Assembly (NCBI GenBank): GCA_946618395.1
Contig: CAMOLD010000002.1
Location: 1-34,374, forward strand
Reading direction: 5' to 3'
From: an uncultured Clostridia bacterium
GTDB taxonomy: Bacteria > Bacillota > Clostridia > Oscillospirales > CAG-272
DNA: 34,374 nucleotides
The notes under the pieces: generated by a model
The model's input: the letters and a program-made list of their open reading frames with translations, nothing else
Databases searched by the model: none
Told to the model about the DNA's origin: nothing
In this document: positions 29,194 to 34,374 of the stretch, piece after piece
Layout: each line of letters starts with the position of its first letter
Position numbering within the stretch: the stretch's first letter is position 1
Program-made: the position numbers and the translations under genes

Positions 29194-30264
29194 TCAATCC
29201 TGCAATTTCAAATCTCCGGGTTTGATCCATTTAACTTTGTAGAGCAGTTCGCTGACGCCGAGGGAAATTGCGGCGGGGAGGATGAAACAAATCAGGAAGA
29301 GCCCAACCCAATCCAAAGCCGTTACCTGTTCCGGGTAAACACCGCCGAACCAGCCGAGGATCATTCCAATCGGGCCGAGAAGTCCGCAGGTTCCCATGCC
29401 CGAATTGATGGCGGCACCATACATTTTCAGCCCGAATGCGCAGGTGGAAAGCGGACCTGTAATTGCCGAAGCAACAATGGTGGGAATCCAGATGCGCGGA
29501 TTGCGCACAATGTTGGGCATTTGCAACATGCTTGTTCCAAGCCCCTGGGAGATCAGCCCGCCCCATTTGTTTTCCTTAAAACTCATCACGGCAAAGCCAA
29601 CCATTTGCGCGCAGCATCCGGCAATCGCCGCGCCGCCTGCCAGGGCAAGCCCCGCGTGGTTGCTTTGCAACGCGATACCCGAAAGCCCGATGGCGGCGCA
29701 AATTGCCGCCGAGCTGATGGGAAGCGTCAGCGCAATTCCAACGACGACAGAAACAATTAATCCCATCCAAAACGGTTGTTGCAGGGTTGCCCAACCGATA
29801 AATTTGCCAACCGCGCTTGCCGCAACGCCAATGGGCGGCGCGATCAAAACGCTCAACAGTCCGCCAACCAGAATGGTGACAAACGGCGTTACCAAAATGT
29901 CAACCTTCGTTTTTTTGGAAACCAGCATTCCAATCTCGCTTGCGGCAATGGCAATCACCAAAACGGCGAGCGGCCCTCCGGCGCCGCCTTTTTCGTTTGC
30001 CATATAGCCCACCAAAACGTTGGAAAATATGACCAGCGGGTGCGCTTTGAGCGCATAGGCAATGGCAACCGCCATGGCAGGTCCGGCAATTTTTGCACCG
30101 TAGCCGCCAAGCTCGGTCAAAAAGTCGCTCACCTTGGGAATGGGAATCATTCCCAGCGCCTTGAAAATGGTGCCGATGAGGAGCGAGGCAAACAGACCCA
30201 GCGCCATGGCTCCCATCGCGTCAATGAAGTATCGCTTTGAATATTTTTTCAGTATTTCTTTCAT
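29194..30264 (-). CDS. PfoR-like PTS EIIC-family membrane protein
   Basis: A 356-residue, glycine- and alanine-rich membrane protein with about nine or ten hydrophobic segments. It resembles the PTS_EIIC_2 family (COG3641), which includes PfoR, first described as a regulator of perfringolysin in Clostridium perfringens. Seen features are a short amphipathic N terminus (MKEILKKYSKRYFIDAMGAM), GGYGAKIAGPAMAVAIAYAL, a repeat-like segment PIGVAASAVGKFIGWATLQQ and GLGTSMLQMPNIVRNPRIW. No EIIA, EIIB or regulator gene is adjacent, so PTS sugar uptake cannot be claimed. GGAGG lies 7 nt before the ATG. The gene is convergent with alaS and probably monocistronic. Confidence 0.82.
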   Translation of the reverse strand: MKEILKKYSKRYFIDAMGAMALGLFASLLIGTIFKALGMIPIPKVSDFLTELGGYGAKIAGPAMAVAIAYALKAHPLVIFSNVLVGYMANEKGGAGGPLAVLVIAIAASEIGMLVSKKTKVDILVTPFVTILVGGLLSVLIAPPIGVAASAVGKFIGWATLQQPFWMGLIVSVVVGIALTLPISSAAICAAIGLSGIALQSNHAGLALAGGAAIAGCCAQMVGFAVMSFKENKWGGLISQGLGTSMLQMPNIVRNPRIWIPTIVASAITGPLSTCAFGLKMYGAAINSGMGTCGLLGPIGMILGWFGGVYPEQVTALDWVGLFLICFILPAAISLGVSELLYKVKWIKPGDLKLQD

Positions 30265-30306
30265 AAAATGCCTCCAAACGGAAACTTTTCATAGCCACAT
30301 GGGCAT

Positions 30307-30335
30307 AGTATATCACTTTTTTTGAAAAAAAGCAA
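30307..30335 (-). promoter_or_regulatory. Probable promoter of the PfoR-like gene
   Basis: On the minus strand TTGCTT (30330-30335) and TATACT (30307-30312) are separated by 17 nt, with a start site about 35 nt before the ATG. Confidence 0.6.
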
Positions 30336-30389
30336 CAGTCAATCTCAACAAAAACCGCCTTTTTTGCTTTTTTAGGCGCGCAAAAGGGC

Positions 30390-30425
30390 AAAAAAAGAAA
30401 TGTCCCGCCCAAATTGGGCGGGACA
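30390..30425 (-). terminator. Terminator downstream of the spore protein gene
   Basis: TGTCCCGCCCAA (30401-30412) pairs with TTGGGCGGGACA (30414-30425). Reading the minus strand, the stem is followed by TTTCTTTTTTTG, so it terminates transcription coming from the spore protein gene about 100 nt upstream. Confidence 0.85.
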
Positions 30426-30521
30426 CCCACACTTTTACTCAATTTGCCTTGAATAAAAATGTGGTTTTGCCTGATCTTCGGAAATCAACATTCAAAAGCC
30501 GGGCAACGAATGAAGGAAACC

Positions 30522-30743
30522 TTATTTCGAGAGACTGTTCTCGTAGGACTCGATCATTTTCTTGACCATCTGTCCACCAACGGAACCGGCATCCTTCGCG
30601 GTGATGTCACCGTTGTAGCCCTGTTTGAGGTTCACGCCGACTTCGTTAGCGGCTTCCATCTTGAATCTCTGCAGTGCATCTTTGGCCTGAGACTTGGTGC
30701 TTTTCTGCGTCCCTTTGGCCTGAGACTTGTTGCTTGCTGCCAT
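30522..30743 (-). CDS. Alpha/beta-type small acid-soluble spore protein
   Basis: A 73-residue DNA-binding protein that coats spore DNA and protects it from UV and heat. The family core is clear: FKMEAANEVGVN, where the germination protease GPR cuts, and DAGSVGGQMVKKMIESYE near the C terminus. The N terminus is rich in Ser, Lys and Gln (MAASNKSQAKGTQKSTKSQA), as in clostridial members. ATG 30743 has AAAGGAGAA about 8 nt upstream; longer reading frames to the right have no such site. Expression from sigma-G in the forespore is expected for the family, but I could not find a convincing sigma-G promoter. Confidence 0.95.
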   Translation of the reverse strand: MAASNKSQAKGTQKSTKSQAKDALQRFKMEAANEVGVNLKQGYNGDITAKDAGSVGGQMVKKMIESYENSLSK

Positions 30744-30762
30744 TGTGTTTTTCTCCTTTTCC

Positions 30763-30798
30763 GAACGGTCCGCTATTCTGCGAACCGTTCCGGGAACG
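30763..30798 (-). other. Overlapping inverted repeats in the spore protein mRNA leader
   Basis: GAACGGT (30763-30769) can pair with ACCGTTC (30784-30790). Alternatively CGTTC (30786-30790) can pair with GAACG (30794-30798) across CGG. The two pairings exclude each other and lie directly upstream of the ribosome binding site on the minus-strand mRNA. Confidence 0.4.
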
Positions 30799-30992
30799 AA
30801 ACACAGATTGGCAGCCATTCGATTATCTATATCATTGAGCAACGGCAAAGAACCGCGCTCTGATACTATTGTGCGCCGGAGCAATTTGATTATGAATGGT
30901 AATAGTTGGTCGATTTTGCACCAATCTGCTCTGTTCAAAAAGACGGAAAAAGGGAACCCTAATATTGCACGAATCAGGAAAGGAGAACAGCA

Positions 30993-31634
30993 ATGAAAAC
31001 AATTCAAAAAGGACTCTGCTTTGTGCTTTTTGCGGCAATGTTATGCGGCGCGTTGCCGCTTTTTGCAACGGCAAACGACGAAATCCCATGCGCCGTCAAC
31101 ACCGTTGCGCATACCGTTGTTTCGGGCGACACCATGTGGAAAATGGCGGTGCGGTATCATGTGGGGCTTTCCGAAATCATTTCGGCAAATCCGCATATCA
31201 AAAATCCGGATCTGATTTACCCCGGCGACACACTCTATATTCCCCTGACCGATACCGACGTTACCAATTTTGAAGAAGAGGTCGTCCGACTGGTCAACGA
31301 GATCCGCAAAAAGAACGGGCTTTCGGCTCTTTCCGAGAACTGGGAGCTTTCCCGCGTGGCGCGCTACAAGTCGCAGGATATGCACGATAAAAACTATTTT
31401 TCGCATACCAGTCCCACGTATGGCTCGCCGTTTGACATGATGAAAAGCTTTGGCATTTCCTACCGGACGGCAGGGGAGAACATTGCAAAAGGTTACCGGA
31501 CGCCGCAGGCGGTTGTGGACGGTTGGATGAACTCGGAAGGGCACCGCGCCAATATTCTGAACGCCTCCTTCAAGCAAATCGGCGTTGGATATTACGCAAA
31601 CGGATATTACTGGACGCAAATGTTCATTGGCTGA
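30993..31634 (+). CDS. Secreted LysM and CAP domain protein
   Basis: A 213-residue exported protein. Residues 1-28 form a signal peptide (MKTIQKGLCFVLFAAMLCGA, cleavage probably near ATA-ND). A LysM peptidoglycan-binding module follows (about 40-84: TVVSGDTMWKMAVRYHVG, NPDLIYPGDTLYIP), then a CAP/SCP domain (about 98-213). The conserved CAP cavity residues are present: His138 in FSHTSP, Glu162 in GENIA and His184 in EGHRANIL. The architecture resembles YkwD/SafA-like proteins of spore formers. The enzymatic role of bacterial CAP domains is not established. GGAG lies about 7 nt before the ATG. It is divergent from the spore protein gene, which suggests but does not prove a role in sporulation. 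Confidence 0.9.
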   Translation: MKTIQKGLCFVLFAAMLCGALPLFATANDEIPCAVNTVAHTVVSGDTMWKMAVRYHVGLSEIISANPHIKNPDLIYPGDTLYIPLTDTDVTNFEEEVVRLVNEIRKKNGLSALSENWELSRVARYKSQDMHDKNYFSHTSPTYGSPFDMMKSFGISYRTAGENIAKGYRTPQAVVDGWMNSEGHRANILNASFKQIGVGYYANGYYWTQMFIG

Positions 31635-31637
31635 AAC

Positions 31638-31660
31638 AAGCGGCGGGAAACCGCCGCTTT
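31638..31660 (+). terminator. Probable terminator of the LysM-CAP gene
   Basis: AAGCGGCGG (31638-31646), GAAA loop, CCGCCGCTT (31651-31659): a very stable stem 4 nt after the stop codon. Only three T residues follow, so efficiency is uncertain. Confidence 0.65.
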
Positions 31661-31809
31661 CGACATTCTGTGCAGACATTTTTTGTCTATTCTTTCAAAA
31701 AAGACATTTCTATATGATAAAATGATATATGTAGAAGTTTTGCTATTTTTTGCTATAAATCAAAATGCAGAAGCGCCGCACCTGAAAGAAACGACGATAG
31801 AGGGGTTCA

Positions 31810-33021
31810 ATGAACGATCAATTGAAAATTCTTGTCATTTCTCAATATTATTATCCGGAGCCTTTTCGCGTGCACGATATTTGCGAGGAATTGGTGAAGC
31901 GCGGACACGAGGTAACCGTTGTTACCGGCGAGCCGAACTATCCGGAAGGGGTTATTTATCCGGGATACGAGAAGCATCAAAAGGCAAACGAGGTCAAAAA
32001 CGGCGTTGTCATCCATCGTTGCCCCATTCAGCCGCGCAAAACGGGTGCTTTTCATCGCTTTTTGAACTATTATTCCTATTCGCGCATGGCAAAAAAATAC
32101 GTCAAGCGCCTCAAAGCATCGGATGGAAAACCGTTTGACGTTGTTTTCGTCAACCAGTTAAGCCCGGTTATGATGGCGGAGCCTGCCATTACATATCGGA
32201 AGAAATACAAAACCCCGGTTGTGTTGTATTGCCTGGATTTATGGCCGGAAAGCCTGGTCACCGGCGGAATCAAACGGAACTCCACGGTTTATAAAATCTT
32301 CCATGGAGTCTCCAAGCGCATCTATCGGTCGGTAGATCGGATTTTGGTTACCAGCCGGTCTTTCCGGGAGTATTTCCGGGATCAATTCGGAATGGCTGAC
32401 GTTTCCCAAATCGGGTATCTTCCGCAATATGCCGAAAGCCTGTTTGAAAAATTGCCCTACCATCAGCCTGATGAAACCATCAACCTGTTGTTTGCAGGGA
32501 ATATCGGCGCGGCGCAAAGCGTGGATACGATTATTGAAGCCGCAAAGCGCATGCAGGATCAAAACGTCCGGTTTCATATCGTTGGAGGAGGGACCGAGTT
32601 GGAAAACCTGCAAAAAGAGGCAAAGGAACTCCCCAATGTCATCTTTTACGGCCGCCGGCCCGTGGAGGAAATGTCGGAGTTTTACGCCAAAGCCGACGCC
32701 ATGTTGGTAACCTTGGTAAAAGACCCCGTTTTAAGCTACACGCTGCCCGGCAAGGTGCAATCCTATATGGCGGCGCAAAAACCGGTCATCGGAGCCGTTG
32801 ACGGCGAGACCGCAAAAGTGATCCGCGAGGCAAACTGCGGCTATTGCGGCGGCGCGGAGAACGTGGACGAACTGGTGGCAAACATCCAAGCGTTTATCCA
32901 ATGCCAGGAGAAAGAGCAGTTGGGCTTGCATGCGCGCGCCTACTATGAAGCCCATTTTGCCAAGCAGATTTTTATGGATCGTCTCGAATCCTTCTTGCGG
33001 CAAAATTCTTCCAAGCAATAA
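31810..33021 (+). CDS. Glycosyltransferase, family 4-like (WbuB type)
   Basis: A 403-residue cytoplasmic or membrane-associated GT-B glycosyltransferase. The N-terminal Rossmann domain starts KILVISQYYYPEPFRVHDIC, includes TGEPNYPEG and a hydrophobic-basic patch, and YCLDLWPESLV mid-protein. The C-terminal nucleotide-sugar domain has LLFAGNIGAAQSVDTIIEA, FHIVGGGTELENL and VKDPVLSYTLPGKVQSYMAA, all typical of family 4 enzymes of the WbuB/WcaI group. Donor and acceptor cannot be read from the sequence. No other polysaccharide gene is adjacent, so it is an orphan. The ribosome binding site is weak (GAGGGG, about 5 nt upstream). No convincing promoter is visible in the 175-nt gap before it. A terminator follows at 33043. 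Confidence 0.85.
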   Translation: MNDQLKILVISQYYYPEPFRVHDICEELVKRGHEVTVVTGEPNYPEGVIYPGYEKHQKANEVKNGVVIHRCPIQPRKTGAFHRFLNYYSYSRMAKKYVKRLKASDGKPFDVVFVNQLSPVMMAEPAITYRKKYKTPVVLYCLDLWPESLVTGGIKRNSTVYKIFHGVSKRIYRSVDRILVTSRSFREYFRDQFGMADVSQIGYLPQYAESLFEKLPYHQPDETINLLFAGNIGAAQSVDTIIEAAKRMQDQNVRFHIVGGGTELENLQKEAKELPNVIFYGRRPVEEMSEFYAKADAMLVTLVKDPVLSYTLPGKVQSYMAAQKPVIGAVDGETAKVIREANCGYCGGAENVDELVANIQAFIQCQEKEQLGLHARAYYEAHFAKQIFMDRLESFLRQNSSKQ

Positions 33022-33042
33022 TATTATCCAGTCTATTTTCAA

Positions 33043-33074
33043 AAATCTCCCGCGTTCTTTGCGGGAGATTTTTT
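33043..33074. terminator. Terminator after the glycosyltransferase gene
   Basis: AAATCTCCCGC (33043-33053) pairs with GCGGGAGATTT (33061-33071) around GTTCTTT, ending in six T residues (33069-33074). Confidence 0.92.
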
Positions 33075-33179
33075 AACTTTGCAAGTCAGAAAACAGGCAG
33101 AATATGCCCAAAAACGCGAGAAAACGGGAGAAAAGCGGGCGCTAAATTAAAATTTGCAAAAAAAGTTTTTCAAAACCCC

Positions 33180-33208
33180 TTGACAAAGGTTTGGGGCTAT
33201 GCTATAAT
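33180..33208 (+). promoter_or_regulatory. Sigma-A promoter of rplM-rpsI
   Basis: TTGACA (33180-33185) and TATAAT (33203-33208) are separated by 17 nt, with an extended -10 TG one base upstream. The leader is about 38 nt. Confidence 0.92.
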
Positions 33209-33252
33209 AGGCAAGCATGAAAAAGATATACTAATTTTTGGAGGAATTTCAA

Positions 33253-33681
33253 ATGTCCACATTTATGCAGAAAAAAGAAGCTGTGGTCCGCAAGTGGTAC
33301 ATTCTGGATGCAGCCGGAAAGACCCTTGGCGCAACCGCCGTTGCCGCCGCCGATCTTTTGCGCGGCAAGAACGCTCCCGAATTTACCCCCCATGTTGACT
33401 GCGGAAACTTCGTTATCATCGTCAACGCCGAAAAAGCAGTTCTCACCGGCAAAAAGATGGAGCAAAAATACATGATCCACCATTCCGGTTATATCGGCGG
33501 TCTCAAAAAGGTTCAATACAAAACCTTAATGCAGGAAAACCCCGCGCTGGCTATGGAGAAGGCTGTTAAAGGCATGCTTCCCAAAAACTCCCTGGGCGCG
33601 CAGGCGTTCACCCGCTTGAAGGTTTATGCCGGCGAAGCTCATAAGCATGAGGCGCAAAAGCCGGAAGCTTACGAGTTTTAA
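33253..33681 (+). CDS. rplM: 50S ribosomal protein L13
   Basis: L13 (142 residues) is an early-assembly protein of the 50S subunit. Conserved segments are RKWYILDAAGKTLG near the N terminus, LRGKNAPEFTPHVDCGNFVI, and AVKGMLPKNSLGAQAFTRLK followed by VYAGEAHKHEAQKPE. The ATG at 33253 has GGAGG (33240-33244) 8 nt upstream; an in-frame ATG at 33238 lies on top of that site and is excluded. rpsI follows after 25 nt, the usual pairing. Confidence 0.98.
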   Translation: MSTFMQKKEAVVRKWYILDAAGKTLGATAVAAADLLRGKNAPEFTPHVDCGNFVIIVNAEKAVLTGKKMEQKYMIHHSGYIGGLKKVQYKTLMQENPALAMEKAVKGMLPKNSLGAQAFTRLKVYAGEAHKHEAQKPEAYEF

Positions 33682-33706
33682 TTGAGAGAAAGGAAGGAAA
33701 ACACGA

Positions 33707-34108
33707 ATGTATACCAGTGCTAAACCCTATTTCTACGGAACCGGCAGAAGAAAAAAATCCATCGCCCGTGTCCGCATCATTCCGGGAACCGGTGTCATCA
33801 CCATCAACGGAAGAGATATTGACGAATATTTCGGACTGGAAACCCTGAAACTCATCGTCAACCAGCCCTTTGGCGTTACCGAAACCATGGGCAAGTTTGA
33901 CATTATTGCCACCGTTAAAGGCGGCGGAATCTCCGGCCAGGCAGGCGCTGTCCGTCATGGACTTGCACGCGCGCTCCTCGCCGCCGATCCCGAATACAAA
34001 CCGGCCCTTAAAGCCGCAGGACTGCTGACGCGCGATCCTCGTATGAAGGAAAGAAAGAAATACGGCCTCAAAGCCGCACGCCGCGCACCGCAGTTCTCGA
34101 AGAGATAA
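33707..34108 (+). CDS. rpsI: 30S ribosomal protein S9
   Basis: S9 (133 residues) sits in the 30S head, with its C-terminal tail reaching the P-site tRNA. It has YGTGRRKKSIARVRI near the N terminus, GGGISGQAGAVRHGLARAL in the middle and the RDPRMKERKKYGLKAARRAP segment, ending in the conserved SKR. The ribosome binding site AGGAAGG lies upstream of ATG 33707. The last five codons and the stop belong to a 139-bp unit that is repeated downstream. A second, displaced copy of these codons (34230-34247) has no reading frame of its own. Confidence 0.98.
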   Translation: MYTSAKPYFYGTGRRKKSIARVRIIPGTGVITINGRDIDEYFGLETLKLIVNQPFGVTETMGKFDIIATVKGGGISGQAGAVRHGLARALLAADPEYKPALKAAGLLTRDPRMKERKKYGLKAARRAPQFSKR

Positions 34109-34142
34109 GAAAAGAAGCCCCCGCATGGGGGCTTTTTTCTTA
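34105..34142 (+). terminator. Terminator of rplM-rpsI, first hairpin
   Basis: AAGCCCCC (34115-34122) pairs with GGGGGCTT (34127-34134) around GCAT; A-rich and T-rich flanks extend the stem imperfectly back to the rpsI stop codon. Six T residues occur at 34133-34138. An identical copy lies at 34244-34281. Confidence 0.92.
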
Positions 34143-34193
34143 TCCCGGTCGACCTTGGCGGTCAACCGGGCATAGCCCAATTGATTGCCGCTA

Positions 34194-34218
34194 AAAACGC
34201 CCCACCGGGGCGTTTTCT
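34194..34218 (+). terminator. Second terminator-like hairpin after rpsI
   Basis: AAAACGCCCC (34194-34203) pairs with GGGGCGTTTT (34207-34216) around ACC, followed by CT. It is symmetric and could work on either strand. An identical copy lies at 34333-34357. Confidence 0.8.
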
Positions 34219-34374
34219 ATACGCGTCAACAGTTCTCGAAGAGATAAGAAAAGAAGCCCCCGCATGGGGGCTTTTTTCTTATCCCGGTCGACCTTGGCGG
34301 TCAACCGGGCATAGCCCAATTGATTGCCGCTAAAAACGCCCCACCGGGGCGTTTTCTATACGCGTCAACAGTTC

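Larger units (their letters stand above)
34091..34374. repeat. Exact 139-bp tandem repeat at the right edge
   Basis: The unit at 34091-34229 recurs without a mismatch at 34230-34368, and a third copy begins at 34369 and is cut by the window end. Each unit starts with CAGTTCTCGAAGAGATAA (end of rpsI) and holds three hairpins: 34115-34134, 34144-34170 (CCCGGT and GACC paired with GGTC and ACCGGG) and 34194-34216. It could be a real recent duplication or an assembly artefact at a contig end. Confidence 0.95.

Noticed and set aside
30744..30992. Sigma-G type promoter for the spore protein gene
   Set aside because: I looked for a GAATA-like -35 and a CATNNTA-like -10 at 17-18 nt and found only poor matches at wrong spacing.
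31660..31809. Promoter for the glycosyltransferase gene
   Set aside because: Several A/T words such as TATGAT and TATAAA occur, but none has a fitting -35 at 16-18 nt.

Overview
The window looks like a piece of the chromosome of an anaerobic, endospore-forming Bacillota, probably class Clostridia and perhaps Oscillospirales. The evidence is an alpha/beta-type small acid-soluble spore protein, the Firmicutes-type insert in ribosomal protein S12, FMN and SAM-I riboswitches in front of ribU and metK, an FeS L-serine dehydratase, a PfoR-like membrane protein, and strong GGAGG ribosome binding sites with near-consensus sigma-A promoters. The order-level placement is inference. Almost everything here is core housekeeping. 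I found no phage, insertion sequence, CRISPR array, rRNA or defence island.

Layout. Positions 1-93 hold tRNA-Ser(GGA) on the minus strand with its own promoter, followed by an unusual array of small hairpins at 173-381. A PMCA-type calcium ATPase (472-3168, minus) lies next. From a consensus promoter at 3346, rpoB and rpoC run rightwards to a terminator at 11131. A second consensus promoter at 11291 starts the str operon: rpsL, rpsG, fusA, tuf (11453-15900). An FMN riboswitch then precedes the riboflavin transporter gene ribU, followed by a small multidrug-export family gene with its own promoter. The L-serine dehydratase gene converges on it from the minus strand.

From 18856 a SAM-I riboswitch with its terminator precedes metK, recD2, comF and pepD. 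These are tightly spaced, with no visible internal terminator, and end at 24906-24946. cysE and tmk form a compact minus-strand pair (24945-26271), divergent from alaS. A PfoR-like EIIC gene and the spore protein gene lie on the minus strand. They are followed rightwards by a secreted LysM-CAP protein, a lone family-4-type glycosyltransferase, and rplM-rpsI under a third strong promoter. The right edge is an exact 139-bp tandem repeat that includes the last codons of rpsI and its terminators.

How the genes work together. The set covers transcription (rpoBC), translation (S12, S7, EF-G, EF-Tu, L13, S9, AlaRS, tRNA-Ser), cofactor and sulfur supply (ribU, metK, cysE), nucleotide supply (tmk), DNA repair or uptake (recD2, comF) and sporulation. 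Convergent gene pairs share A/T-flanked bidirectional terminators, and intergenic space is short. The most unexplained structure is the hairpin array at 173-381. Other points worth checking are an arginine in S12 at a known streptomycin-resistance position, the riboflavin switch lying directly behind tuf without a visible promoter, SAM control that may extend over recD2 and comF, and the tandem repeat at the right edge. I do not see evidence for a complete undescribed multi-gene system.
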